In this document: positions 22,031-34,081 of the stretch, piece by piece
Layout of the letters: the number at the start of each line of letters is the position of its first letter
Numbering within the stretch: the stretch's first letter is position 1
Assembly: GCA_964057195.1 (NCBI GenBank)
Contig: OZ059831.1
Span: forward strand, 11,744,074-11,808,073
Source of the DNA: Orthosia cruda
Taxonomy: Eukaryota; Arthropoda; Insecta; Lepidoptera; Noctuidae
DNA: 64,000 nucleotides
Direction: 5' to 3'
The notes under the pieces: model-generated
What the model saw: the letters and a program-made list of their open reading frames with translations, nothing else
What the model was told of the DNA's origin: nothing
Database searches by the model: none
Translations under genes and position numbers: made by a program

Positions 22031-24460
22031 CTTAAGTCATTTCCTCCACTCTTTTCAAACCTTTTAATGTAGCCGTTACTAGCATTTTTTAGAAAGTAAC
22101 CGTTTTACGGCACTAAAGTGGAGTAAGGGTGAAATGAGGGTATAGTAAATGTGTACAGATTATACGCAATTGATATTAACAATAACTTAAACTAAGTATA
22201 TCCTTCGATACGGTTTGATGCATGGTAGGTACGCGTCCGAATAACAAACCGTAACTGTATCGTGTTTGAAAGTTTCTCATGGAAACCTAAGTGCATCCAG
22301 CGTCCGGAATGTGGCCGGAGAGACTGAAACGATTAATTATGATGTGAATCTTGTGGTATCCATTCTACATCTTTTTAGTCTACTTACGTTTTATAACACT
22401 ATACAAACCACACCATTTTATCTTTTGAAATTGTATCAACTCATGTTACACACTTTTATGTATTCTTTGATACTGTTAGCACTTAAAAAGCATACTTTTA
22501 GGTATCTCTGATTATTTTAATATCCACAACTTAATTTATATTGCTAATTTGTAAAATCTTATATTATTTTATACTCTGACATTTTCATCTGACATGACAT
22601 CTGTCTGTCCTTTTTATTTTCTTAAGCCATAGACATAACATACCATGGACTAGACCTTCTAAAGCTGGTTGAACATTTTACATTAAAAGGGCAACGGCAG
22701 ACTGCCCCCTCTGTAAACCGTTTTTCATTCGTTCTGGTCTTGATTTCTTAATCGAGACTTGAATTTGAAATTCAGAAAATATGACACTGAACGAGGGTTG
22801 ATTTGGTTCTGGCAGTGAGCGCCGAAAGACGATTTTATTTACCTAGAATTACTAAGTGTTTGGTCTTATCTGCAAACAAGTCTGTATTATAACCAGTTGG
22901 TGTATGAGCATTTAATCACTGAAGTGCTTTAATTTAAATATATTGTGTGTGGTTCCCTAAATAGAGTATTATTTACTGGAACCTTACCCACAACGGTCAT
23001 CTCTTGGCATCAAACTCCTCGCTGTTTAGCGTATTGAGCCATAGCCGGCCTCCACACCCCTTGCTGCCTGCGTACTTACCCGTTTGCCTATATATCCGTC
23101 CTGTTGCCTATTCTCATTATTTGCTAATTATTTTATTAATGTTTATTTTCTAACAACTAAAGTTTGCTTAAATTTATTTATATTCAGCGAACAAGTTTTG
23201 TGACTTTGAGTTGATTATAAAACGAGTTTTAATAAAATAATACAGAATTAATTTTGTTGGTTATAGAGCTGGAAAAAGATCGCATGTCCCAATTTTTCTT
23301 CAGTTTTTCTAAAGTGATTACTTGTATTTATTTAAATAATTTTAGCGCTGAAAATTCGTAGAACTATATCTCAATTTATTTGAATGCCAGACACTCGGTG
23401 CGTTAATTTGTAGTAGTAATTAATAAGGTAGTTAATAACACGGGTGCTTCATTATCAAGTTATTTAAGTTTACCGTCGATTACTTACAAGTTGTGACTTT
23501 GACAGCTCATTAACAGAGTTTCAAACATACTAGGTAATTATATAATAAATTAACTATGATGGATAAGTTTTGTGTTGAGTTTTCGTGACAAATTGGATGT
23601 CATTTGCACAAATAATGTTTGTTTTGATACCCAGAAACTTTCGTTTTACCAAACTTTAATTTAAATCATCTAAATATATTAATATAAGCTTATCCCTAGG
23701 CTTTAATTCTGTAGGATAGTCACAGGAGAGCCAATGTATGGAATAATAATTACTCGTAGCATATAAGAGATTCAGCCATATAGCATAACTTTCTATCGAT
23801 TTTTTTTAATAGTGAAGAATTACGTAACCGACTGCAGTATTTCCAGAGAATAGCTTTTATGAACATAGAAACAAACAAAAACAATTTTACATGATTTCAA
23901 AACTAGTTAAACTTAAGTCGAATTGGCAATAACAAAAGCACAACTACATCAAACATGACATAAAAATGCAATGTACCAATAAAACAATTGCAAGTTAAAA
24001 TTGCAGAAAAAAACCTCTACACCACTGTCAGAGAACAAATTGTCAATTTGCGCATTGACACACCAATTCGTATCGTCGACAAAAAATATGAAACGGTAAA
24101 GTTTGCAGGTAGGTACTGTTGACACGTCCGCCGCAGTCCAATTAGCATTGATTTATATGCTGACCGTACCGTCAGCTGGTGTTTGCTTTGCTAGACCGGT
24201 ATCGATAATGCTGTAATTTTAATATTTTATGCAGGAGAATCGTGGGGTATACAGGTAGGGTTTGCGTTTTGAAATATATGTAGTTTTGTTGGAGATATTT
24301 TATTAAGATGATTTTGGAGTAGCGTAAAGATCATCAAAAAGACAATTCTTTAAATAAAACCTATATTCAAAAATCTTTTAAAGAAAACTTCCTGCACGCT
24401 CAACAAAAAAAAAAATATCGATTAATGTCAATAAATAACCAGCTATAACTGCCCAAAAGA

Positions 24461-24484
24461 CCACGCGGACGCTGGTCCGCGTGG
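24461..24484. other. perfect GC-rich hairpin in the fold-back interior
   Basis: CCACGCGGAC and GTCCGCGTGG are separated by four bases (GCTG), a 10-bp perfect stem in AT-rich surroundings. GC-rich stem-loops of this size occur near the 3' ends of Helitron/HINE-type elements, but the diagnostic CTRR end is not seen. Confidence 0.6.
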
Positions 24485-24503
24485 CCTTTAGCCATCCATT
24501 TAT

Positions 24504-24657
24504 CCTACAATAACCAGTTTTCAGGTTATCTGACTATCTGCGGGCTATGTGACCAAAGTAATGTAGGACTCTTTGGTAGCAGATCGTGGAGAGTCTGGTT
24601 TGATGTTCAACTCGTCGAGAATGGACTTATTTGTTTGTTTTACTGTCTATGGTATGC
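24504..24657 (+). repeat. direct repeat block, right copy
   Basis: Second copy of the block at 21774-21921, in the same orientation, ending exactly where the right inverted arm begins. Confidence 0.75.
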
Positions 24658-25469
24658 AGACCAAACACTTAGTAATTCTAGGTAAATAAAATCGTCTTTC
24701 GGCGTTCACTGCCAGAACCAAATCAACCCTCGTTCAGTGTCATATTTTCTGAATTTCAAATTCAAGTCTCGATTAAGAAATTAAGACCAGAACGAATGAA
24801 AAACGGTTTACAGAGGGAGCAGTCTGCCGCTGCCCTTTTAATTTAAAATGATCAACCAGCTTTAGAAGGTCTAGTCCATGGTATGTTATGTCTATGGCTT
24901 AAGAAAATAAAAAGGACAGACATATGTCATGTCAGATGAAAATGTCAGAGTATAAAATATTATAAGATTTTACAAATTAGCAATATAAATTAAGTTGTGG
25001 ATATTAAAATAATCAGAGATACCTAAAAGTATGCTTTTTAGGTGCTAACAGTATCAAAGAATACATAAAAGTGAGTAACATGAGTTGATACAATTTCATA
25101 ATGGTGTGGTTTGTATAGTGTTATAAAACGTAAGTAGACTAAAAAGATGTAAAATGGATACCACAAGATTCTCATCATAATTAATCGTTTCAGTCTCTCC
25201 GGCCACATTCCGGACGCTGGATGCACTTAGGTTTCCATGAGAAACTTTCAAACACGATACAGTTACGGTTTGTTATCCGGACGCGTACCTACCATGCATC
25301 AAACCGTATCGAAGGATATACTTAGTTTAAGTTATTGTTAATATCAATTGCGTATAATCTGTATACCTTTACTAATCCCCTTATTTCACCCTTACTCCAC
25401 TTTAGTGCCGTAAAACGGTTACTCTCTAAAGAATGCTAGTAACGGCTAGATTAAAAGGTTTGAAAAAAA

Positions 25470-26960
25470 TAAATAATTATTTATTATTCATTCACATACA
25501 TTATTATTGAAACACGGTTTTTTCGTACGACTTATACCTTTGCTTTAAAAAACAATAACGAAACGATATTTTTTCGCTTCTTTTGCATACCTACGAGTAC
25601 TCTCTAAAATGACTTAAATGTTTAAAAAAAATATATAGTTAGAATTTATTTTTAACCGATAGGATATGTAGATCAAAAAATATTTTGCAAACAAAACCCG
25701 GTGCCAGAATAGCCACGCGGGTGCACGGTCAGTATCGCGTTAACATTGAGAAAGAAAAACCGAATCGAGAGTCTGAAATAGCCAAGTCAGATGCCTGTGG
25801 AATTCCCAGAGGCGGCTTAATTAACTCACATCAATCAACACATCCTCACACGAACAGGAGTTCACAAATTAATGGCCGCCGAAGCTCAAATGTGATTTCA
25901 AACGTGTTAATATGGCAATTTGAAACATAAATTATGCATCGTAAAACGAATTCTCGCCTTTGAACAGATTACAGATTTAGGTAAATGAATACTTACAAGA
26001 TAAATAATGATATTTTTGTAAGCTTAACGAAAAACATCTTTTGATCTGATATGAAAAATCCATTGAATTGTACAATCGTATTAATTTTGTAAGTAATCCT
26101 CTTAGCTACTGAAGATTTCCGTAGGTACTTTTACCATATTCTATGCGCCGAATTTTCAATGTTATGGCTGATATCATTCTAACATAGTGCCTGATAATCG
26201 ACACTGAGTAGCTCAATGTAGGTTCCTGAGAAAATAATCTCATAAGCACGTGAAATGCACATAATTATAGTAACGTATCCTATACCCAGACTATGGTTTT
26301 ATTTTGTTCCAAATTTCATCCAAATCTGTTCAGCCCCTGAGACGTCCATCATTGACAAACATACTTTTACATTTCTTATATCAGTTTCATTTGTGTGTTG
26401 CATTCACTGCCACCAATTGTAGCCTTCAATGCTGAATAGATGCTCTGCCCATAAATTATCAAACGAGTTTCGAGCAAGTATTCGTTGATTTAAGCCATCA
26501 TTTTGTGAAAATGTATGTGCGTTTTCACATTGCTGCATTTACATGAAGCTAGCCCTATTTCAAACAAAAAATCTAATACCTAGTAATGTAATTATTGCCA
26601 AACCTCTTTTTGATAAGAGGCTTGTGGCTAATCATATTAGTCACACATTTCAAGGTAAAGCAACGTTTGCCTAGGTCAGATTGTGGATGCGCCTCGAAAA
26701 GCGCGTTTTAGTTGTTGGTTTTAACTGTCATTCGTAGATTTTCGACTGTCGTTACGGGTGTTTAGAAGCCCGAAAGTCAATCTAGCAACGACCACACAGT
26801 AATCCCGTCATTAAATTGTGGTGCTCTGAAAGTTGCTCTATATAAAATAGTGGTATTCAGCTGCATCAGGAAAGACTGGAAGCCGAACCCACCAGTGGAG
26901 TAAAGATTAGTATAGTTCTCGCCAAATCTCTTGTCCGCCCTGAAGTTGGCCAAAAAAGAG
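25470..26960. other. unassigned spacer with one dispersed-repeat motif
   Basis: Mostly AT-rich. At 26312-26365 it carries the motif AAATTTCATCCAAATCTGTTCAG followed by a CAAACATAC-like end. Diverged forms of this motif recur at about 33510, 36050, 48180 (minus strand) and 62150 (minus strand). A GC-richer patch at 25690-25890 contains an 81-codon open stretch without recognisable motifs. Confidence 0.45.
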
Positions 26961-26964
26961 AGTT

Positions 26965-28070
26965 TTTTAATTTTTTACTATAAATAGGCTCGCGCTGACC
27001 ACTATCTCACCTGATGGTAAGCGATGATGTGCACACTTACCTAGAAGAAACCTATTCACTCTTGACTTAAATACCAGGTTGTAGCTATCAGGAAATACAA
27101 ACGCATAATGAAAGTATTCCCAAAACGTTTGGTGCGTATGGGTGGGACTTCTACCATGTACCGATGACGCATTGCCATACGTCTTGTAGTACAATGATGG
27201 AAAGGGCTAGGAGGAATTAGTTCATGCAATTCCAACGCACACTCCCCGAAAAGTAACTGATAAAAGCCGACAGACTGGCAACTTGGCGCCGATGTTCAAG
27301 GCTCTGGAGCCTTGACTCGACCGGTTTCTCATTGCCGATGAGCCTCTTGGCCCGTTTTTCGATCGACTCTAGTGCATCCAGCTGGTACTTGGTAGATCCG
27401 TTCCAGAGATGAGAGCAGTACTCCATGCATGACCGAACTTGCGCTTGATACATGTTGACCAACTGTTCTGGCGTGAAGTAACGTCTCACTTTGCAAGGGT
27501 CCGCAACTTTTTGGTAGCCAGTTAAGCTTTTGCCTCAATGAATGGACCAAAATTGAGGGTCGATGTCAACGTAACGCCAAGAAGCTCAAGATGGTCTGTT
27601 TTTGGCACGGTCACACCACGGAAAATAGGAGTCGGGTGGAAATGGCTCCTTTTAGCGGAAAAAAAAAACACGCCTGGATCTTAGCAGCATTTAGCCTGAC
27701 CAGAATGGTCCACCACCCCACTCGGAGACTGCCTTCAAGGACAGATTCAAGCGCCCAACCATGGCCTCCGGAGATACCGGATGTGAGGCCCAGTAGCGCG
27801 CGCGTCGGATACGTATCTCTCAGCAACAGTGCAGTCGTCTGCATACAGAACAACAAGAACAATGTTGCCGAGAGTGCTGACCCCTGAGGGACCCCGGCGT
27901 TGATATCCAGTTGGTCAGACGAGCGACTATCAATAACCACCCTTATAGACCGGTCCCTCAGGAAGTCTGAGTTACCGCGGGAACTAAAGAAACAGGGATG
28001 GGTTTTAGTAAGTAAAAGTTTGACACGCCCTACCGCTTCACCCAGAGCGGGAGAGCTCATTGGATTTTTT
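26965..28070 (-). mobile_element. LINE-E copy 2, 5'-truncated
   Basis: A Jockey/CR1-like LINE on the minus strand. The 3' end near 26975 (an A-rich tail preceded by the CACCTGATGGTAAGCGATGATG block) is shared with LINE-E copy 1. The 5' edge near 28070 falls in the reverse transcriptase, before the V-P-Q-G block. Confidence 0.8.
27040..28065 (-). pseudogene. LINE-E2 reverse transcriptase fragment
   Basis: Minus-strand blocks in order: I-N-A-G-V-P-Q-G-S near 27890, then Y-A-D-D-C-T-V-A-E-R-Y at about 27855-27820 in a neighbouring frame. The linker up to 27550 is in several frames. The A-Q-V-R-S-C-M-E-Y-C-S-H-L-W thumb block follows near 27445-27400, then R-A-K-R-L-I-G and R-R-Q-V-A-S-L. The S-Y-N-L-V-F-K-S-R-V-N-R-F-L tail is near 27080-27040. 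A deletion between the V-P-Q-G and Y-A-D-D blocks and at least three frameshifts show it is dead. The thumb frame (27489-27217) is open over 90 codons. Confidence 0.8.
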
Positions 28071-29425
28071 CAAATACCCAAAAAAGAAGTAGGTAAGGGC
28101 GGCAAAGAATTTTGTGTTTGTTTTTATAGGTATGTGATTATCATCATCAGCTAAGCAAGCCAGCAGCTAAGTTACATAATACTGGGGTTAACTTCCTTTC
28201 TAGCCAGCAGTTACGTCACAGTTACAGTAGTATTTTTTTACTCGAAACGAATATTTTTATTTAATTGTCCACGGTTCAGCACAAACAAAGACCGCAGCAA
28301 TGCGTGGTTATGGCAGTTTTACTACAGTGCAATTTATTGTGGTCGGACGACCATAGCTTTATTGTATTATGATCAGCAAACCATTGCCTGTCTTTGAGAA
28401 TAATAATGTTTCTGACTAGTTTTATTTAACTGTCTATTAACTAATGGGGTTACAATTTAAGGGTCCTAAAGTCAGGTACGACAATTCAACAGCTCTGTGA
28501 CAATACGACAATACTGTAACAACACTACCTACAACAACGCGTTTTCATGAATTTTGTCTTTGAAAACAACAACAACAAGTGAAAAATAAACATATTGTAG
28601 AACAATTCCTATGAAAAGGCATCGTCACATTATTGCGACGCACATTTCTGCGGGAGCCTTTTAATTGCTCTATCAGATTCGTACGCTGTTTATTGGCTGT
28701 AAATATAAAGTTATTGGATTTCACAAAGTGTTGAAAATTGAAGATATTGCTTTAGTCTGTAGCAGTGTGGACTGTAGCCCATAAATAGTCTTGGCCGAGA
28801 CTTATAAATGCCGTATTACATTAGGCACAGAAATAATGCATAGGCAGGTACTTAGTTTAACTGCGTCTGCGTCAGTCCGCCAGTACAACATTTTACTAAG
28901 ACAAGTAACCCTGAATATCATTAATACCAATGGGTTATAAAAACGGTAGGTACTTAAATCTTTTACCTAATTAATTATTAATGAGGGGCCGGAATTTATC
29001 TTCTCAAAAGTAACTGCTTGATCTCTTAAGATGTCTTAAGATTAGCACTGTGGAATATTAATTTCCTGAGATGGTATCAAGCATGGAGGAAAATTATACG
29101 GTATTAAAACCGCTGCCTGTCTTGACGTCGGTCGGGCGATTCAAGAGTCGCCCGACCTTTTTAGAAGCTTAGAAATTAGAAGAGTTCGTAAAATGACATA
29201 CAGGCTGAATTAAAAATAAGTTCAAGTGGAAGTATTTTTAAGCTGGCTCAGCTGGTCAAGCCGGCTTTCATGCCGTTATCACGTCCTATGTATTTACTGG
29301 TAAATTATATTTTTGAAGTCTTGACATTTGGTAACAATGCTAGGTGACGTATTATACCAATTTTGAACAATTAGGATGCATTTATTTAGATATGATACAG
29401 ATCATATTTAATTTTAAAAGAAGCT
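28071..29425. other. unassigned spacer
   Basis: AT-rich. The only notable structure is the hairpin at 29130-29162, listed separately. Confidence 0.5.
29130..29162 (+). other. GC-rich hairpin followed by a T run
   Basis: GGTCGGGCGA and TCGCCCGACC (10-bp perfect stem) are separated by the 8-base loop TTCAAGAG and followed by TTTTT. The geometry resembles a Pol III-terminated hairpin or a Helitron/HINE-like 3' end. No upstream A or B box was identified. Confidence 0.55.
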
Positions 29426-29429
29426 CACT

Positions 29430-29970
29430 GCTTTTATGACTCGCCTCTATGTCAGTGTTCTACATCTGACTGCGAATATGTACAATCTGCACATCATATC
29501 TTGTGGGAGTGTATTCTTTGGCGGAATGTCCGCAATGTTATGTTGAATAATGTACCTTGTGGAAACTATAACAAATTTCCGTGCGTTCATACGTTTTTGC
29601 CATACCTATTATTGCATTACCTATTATAAACAAATATAGTAGCCCACAATGTTAGGACTGATTAATATTAATGCAAAGTTTTTTGTGGTGCTAGGCAACT
29701 GGGCTTATCCCAGTTGTAAACGACGCTTTGTGCCTATTGGACTTTTTTGTTCTGTCTCCTGCTTGATATGGAGGGAAGTGGAAATTTAATTTTTTTCCTA
29801 CTCCTCCTTTATTATTTTCTATTATTTTCGTTGTGGGATCCAAGACAGTTAAATTCATTATCCGGGACTTCGTCGAGCTTCATTGCCTCGGCGCTTTTCT
29901 GGTGGTCGCCACTGTTGATTCTGGCTTTCAGGAGTTGCAGTGGTTTGGGAATAGTGCGGTGGGATTTGCC
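29430..29970 (+). mobile_element. LINE-H copy 1, R1/I-like 3' fragment
   Basis: It matches the minus-strand LINE-H2 at 46898-47490. Shared features are the C-terminal knuckle C-Q-C-S-T-S-D-C-E-Y-V-Q-S-A-H-H-I-L-W-E-C (near 29445-29510) and a 3' UTR ending CGGTGGGATT near 29968. The UTR contains a short stem-loop CAACTGGG...CCCAGTTG near 29697-29717, conserved between copies. The copy is 5'-truncated and its poly(A) end differs from copy 2. Confidence 0.7.
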
Positions 29971-30260
29971 TTTACAACTCAATCAACATAACCAAATTCA
30001 ATAAGTATTAATCACATACCGTCATTGAAACCGCTTCATGTTATAACTTTTTATTGATCAATAATAACATTTTGTATTCAGCCGCATATACAATTGGCTA
30101 TCCCGATGTGCCTCTTATTACCTGGGTAAGTATATCTTTTGAAATATTTGAAAATTTTGTTTTATATTTTATTAACCACAATACTAAGAATCAGCTTCTA
30201 TGATACATGTGTACTTATTTGTTTAAATTAGAAAACAAAATGGATTAAGTGGCTTTGTTG
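29971..30260. other. unassigned spacer
   Basis: Nothing recognised. Confidence 0.4.
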
Positions 30261-30261
30261 G

Positions 30262-30375
30262 TGATAGAATAGAATATACTTTATTGTACACTAAATTAGA
30301 ACATTACTTTTTTCTGGTACAGTGGCTTATTGTGTCATATCGCTAAAAGCGATATCTACCGGACAATCTCTGAAT
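30262..30375 (-). mobile_element. LINE 3' UTR fragment
   Basis: TAGAATAGAATATACTTTATTG followed by a GCTAAAAGCGATATCTACCGG-like block matches, from memory, the reversed 3' end of a common lepidopteran Jockey-type LINE. No coding part is present. Confidence 0.45.
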
Positions 30376-30379
30376 GGAT

Positions 30380-31550
30380 TGAAAGAACTAGATTAGAATA
30401 ACAGACAGATAGACAGACACACCGACATACAGATAGGTATCATAATAGCTTCATCATTCCAAATCCAAATAAAAAATAAAAGTTAAACTTCACGATGGTA
30501 CAAACAAACGACCCTCAGACCCAAACATTTTTATACCATCTTAAGATTTATAGCAGTATTAAAGAAAATCTTATACGCCGCTCAAAGAACTGGCATTTCG
30601 CCACGTTTCCATTTATGACAAGTTGACAGCCTGGAATTCGTCAACTTTTTATACCCTGACCTTTTAAGGCATTAATCTCGTATTATTCTCCAATGTTCGC
30701 TGGACCAACAAGAAATAAGGAATATATATTACGCACGCATGATGTATTCGTAATTTCTTGTAGCGTAATTGGGTTAGAAAATTAAGATATAATTTTCGCA
30801 AAGGTATACATTTTTCGTTGAAAAACCTGGTCACATTGGCGTAAAGAAGCGCATAGTTTGTTTCTTTATTTTAAAAGTTGAAAGATGACTACAGATTTTC
30901 AAATAATTTTCGTGACGGCCTTTTTTTAAACCGGTTATAAAGAAACCCACCAGTGTGACTTCGTCTCTTTTCACAAGTGAAACATTGTTAGACAGTTAAT
31001 AATATCCGTTGAATAATCACACACAACAAGAACAGGCGTACTTATTAATTAAGTCATAATTTGAAGAGAATTAGTTCTAATATAATTAACCAACCAACCA
31101 AGTTTGGTTAACTCAACTTTCACTAAACACAGCCGTGGTTATCCAAAGCTCTTGATATACGGATGCATGACTGAAGCCCGAATGCTATACTGCCGTGACC
31201 ACCGCCCGCAACCTGCGGTCTTCATAAACAACTTGTTGGCTTAAATAATACGGGCTTGAAGACTTCTAATCAAGTTGTTAGGTACCTAGGTATTTTTAAT
31301 ATTTTATCATCTCGTTCTGAATTATAGAAGTTAGTGTCAAATATTTGGGTCCTAATCTAATTAAAGAGGTTAAATAATTTGGCGATAATCTTTGGAAGTA
31401 GGTACCGATCGGTACCTTCTTCAATCATAAATCTTACACTGAAAGAAAGCTGTACTGTAAATGCTACACATATAATAATTATGCTACTTATTGTACCGAA
31501 AAAATGCTCGGTTGCAATGAGATAGGCCACAGGAGCGAAAGTTTCGAAAA
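30380..31550. other. unassigned spacer
   Basis: AT-rich, with no recognised feature. Confidence 0.45.
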
Positions 31551-31552
31551 AG

Positions 31553-31810
31553 TTAGTTTAGTAGTCACAGTGGATCTTTGTGTCTCTGAAGTTAGCTCTG
31601 CAAACCATTGCGCAAGAAACAGATTTTCATCGAGTATACAATAAGCATTAGTAAGCGAGATAGGACGATGCGACAAACGTAAGCGAGTGAAAGAGGCAGT
31701 TATATTACTATGCTATCTTCACCTTCAACATTGACACAAAAATAGCAATTGTGGAGGTTCTTGCAGCCAACTTCAGAGACACAAAGATCTGCTGTGACTA
31801 CTATACCTAT
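31553..31810. repeat. short inverted-repeat element
   Basis: The segment at 31560-31605 (GTAGTCACAGTGGATCTTTG...) is the near reverse complement of 31757-31803 (...CAAAGATCTGCTGTGACTAC). The arms are about 45 bases with a few mismatches, around a spacer of about 150 bases. It may be a MITE remnant; no target duplication was resolved. Confidence 0.6.
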
Positions 31811-33620
31811 AAAAATGAAAATAAAAATTCCCAAAACTCATTTATTCAGAACGAAGTTTGTTCAAAATAGAACTAGTCCAGAAACGTTACAGTGTAATAA
31901 TATTTTTGATCGCCAGATCTGGAAGTTGTTCATTAATATTCAATATCACTATTATAATATTAAAGTAGAAAGAACCAGAGATCAAGACGAATTCCGATTA
32001 TTTGCGAACTCTTCGGAATTAATTCCACTTTAAACTATCTTCTTAGTTTAGTTTCGAACTTGCATTTGAGTTGAAACCGTTTGGATTTATGATACAAATG
32101 AGTCTGGGACACTGACGCTGGTATAAAGTGTTGTTTTAACATAAGTTTACGTAAATATAAAGTCATGTATGTGATTTGAGAAAATATTTTGTTACCATTT
32201 ACATTACACCTCCTTTACACTTACGCCTTTTTCCGGCGTAACTGTACGTGTGTCGTGGTGGGGTGTGTGAAACTACATAACGCCACCTGCTACGATGCTT
32301 ACATACTCCTTTTGTTTCATTTACGCTATTTGTTATCATTTAAATACTTAACAACTTTGCCATTTGATTACTCACCGAAATTCTTCTTACAAACATTATC
32401 ATCAACATCATTTCAGTTAAAAGACGTCCACTGAAAGAAATAAAGAAAAATGTAAAATATGTGACTCAGTCAGAAAATATAACCGAACAACCAAAAACAA
32501 TAATTATAATTAACAATATATAAAGGCTTGTATGATATAAAAAAGGCTCCTATCTCAGCATAATAATGCTGCTATATTTAGGCTTATCGAAGTGTCACCA
32601 TATAGATGGATCCTCTGCTTCTCAATCGAGTTGATACCCACAGCTTTTGTCAGAGGCTCTAGACAATTGACATTCTACAATTATCAAAGATAGTGTCGCG
32701 AAATCTACGGGCAAAGTGTATGTGATTGTCAAGTTTTATCGAAATATCATGACATGTGATTAAGCCCTATTTAAGCATTTCTACTATTGCCTTCGCTGAC
32801 ATCGTATGCCACTTGTCTAGAGATTCAGCTCTTCGATCTGCCTTATGGCCTGTATCTACATATAAATGACAAATTAAATCCACGTCTCTTAACCCTCCTT
32901 CAATCTCCAAAAACGTCTAGAGTGATAAAATATACCTTCGACGTTTCACGATTCAGATCTGAACCGATACAAAGTTTTGAGCCGTTTCTAGATGTTTCGA
33001 GTTGCCGAGCTCTCCTTACCCACGATAGTAAAATCTTCAGGCATGTTAGTTTTAGTATAGCTAAGTTTTTAACGTAAATAAATTACAATGTATTTTTGTA
33101 GTTAATTTGTTTGTGGTAGCTGAAGTGATTTATTCTAGGGCCGTCGTAAAAGTTTCTGAACTGACTCTTATTGCGTTTGACCAATTTCTTTTTAGCTTAT
33201 CTTTAAACTAAGATAACATAGAAGAGCAACATCTCCGATTATACCAATAAAATAGAACGATCAACCAATCGGCAATGAATCGACAATTTTTAGACACTAG
33301 CTATTGCCCGCGAATTTGTCTGCCTAGCATTAGTACTTCGAACAGCATTTTGTTTATATTGCGCAATAATATTGTAGGTATGTGCGCCCCCTTACTTGAG
33401 AAATTATTAGTTGACCATACAAACTTCCACCCTCTTTTCCATCCCCTTAAGGATGATTTCCGGTATAAAAAACTATTCTATTTTCTTTCCAGGGTCTCAA
33501 ACTATCTCTATATAAATTTCATCTAAGTCGGTGCAGCGGTTTAAAAGTGAAAGGGTAACAGACAGAGAGAAAGACTAGAAAGGTCATTTTATTATATTGA
33601 CAATAGACTACTCTCACAGT
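31811..33620. other. unassigned spacer with small repeat scraps
   Basis: AT-rich. Near 33510-33560 lies one copy of the dispersed AAATTTCAT...GTAACAGACAG motif. Open stretches of 80-96 codons at 32189, 32787 and 33275 have no recognisable motif and no coding support. Confidence 0.4.
32398..32434 (-). mobile_element. LINE-B 3' end scrap
   Basis: CATCATTTCAG followed by AAAGACGTCCACTG matches the reverse complement of the last bases of LINE-B (compare 33640-33672). It is only about 37 bases long. Confidence 0.5.
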
Positions 33621-33627
33621 TTTCCTT

Positions 33628-34074
33628 CATCATCATCATCATTCATCATTTCAGCCGAAAGACGTCCATTGCTTGACATAGGCCTCCCCCAGGCGTCGCC
33701 ACATCGACCGATCCCGTGCGTCTCGCATCCAGCGCCTTCCCGCAACCTTAACCAGGTCATCAGTCTACCTAGTGGGAGGCCTTCCAATGTATCGTCTTCC
33801 GGTTCGCGGTCGCCATTCCAGAACTTTTCGGCCCCATCGGCCAACCGTTCTGCGAGCAATGTGCCCTGCCCACTGCCACTTAAGTTTGGCAATTCTTCGG
33901 GCTATGTCGGTAACTTTGGTTCTCCTGCGGATATCATCATTTCTGACGTGATCACGCAAGGAAATTCCGAGCATAGCCCTCTCCATTGCCCTATGGGTGA
34001 CTTTGAGCTTTCTGATAAGGCCCATTGTGAGCGACCACGTCTCAGTTCCATAGGTGATCACTGGCAACACACAC
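33628..34074 (-). mobile_element. LINE-B copy 1 (RTE-like), 5'-truncated
   Basis: A 447-bp 3' fragment on the minus strand, flanked by the 7-bp target-site duplication TTTCCTT (33621-33627 and 34075-34081). It starts, on the plus strand, with the CATCATCATC tail complement. It encodes the reverse transcriptase C-terminus: V-I-T-Y-G-T-E-T-W-S-L, then A-K-L-K-W-Q-W-A-G-H-I-A-R-R near 33870. Truncation at the 5' end is normal for a LINE insertion. Confidence 0.88.
33765..34070 (-). pseudogene. LINE-B1 reverse transcriptase C-terminus
   Basis: An open frame of 101 codons covers the end of the RTE-like reverse transcriptase protein, downstream of the catalytic core. Visible blocks are T-Y-G-T-E-T-W-S-L, R-A-M-E-R-A-M-L-G-I-S-L-R-D-H and K-W-Q-W-A-G-H-I-A-R-R, followed by R-R-Y-I-G-R-P-P-T-R. 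A frameshift or divergence near 33765 prevents reading into the final W-R-R-L-G-E-A-type segment, which is present in another frame. No catalytic residues are included. Confidence 0.75.
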
Positions 34075-34081
34075 TTTCCTT

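Larger units (their letters stand above)
22052..25465. mobile_element. fold-back element with about 0.8-kb inverted arms
   Basis: The left arm 22052-22866 is the reverse complement of the right arm 24658-25465, by eye about 95% identical with small indels. Matching anchors are GATACGGTTTGATGCATGG at 22208 against its complement near 25308, and ACTAAGTGTTTGGTCT at 22851-22866 against 24658-24673. The 1.8-kb interior has no coding motif. It could be a non-autonomous DNA transposon with long terminal inverted repeats or a simple inverted duplication. No clean target duplication was found. Confidence 0.75.

Noticed and set aside
25685..25930. 81-codon open stretch in a GC-richer patch, considered as an exon
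   Set aside because: No recognisable domain, and no flanking exon or splice context that I could support.
29130..29162. Engineered short-hairpin cassette
   Set aside because: The loop resembles a laboratory design, but there is no promoter, vector or marker sequence around it, and similar natural hairpins exist in the window.
32189..33526. Three open stretches of 81-96 codons
   Set aside because: AT-rich, no motif, no splice-compatible neighbours, and chance length for this composition.
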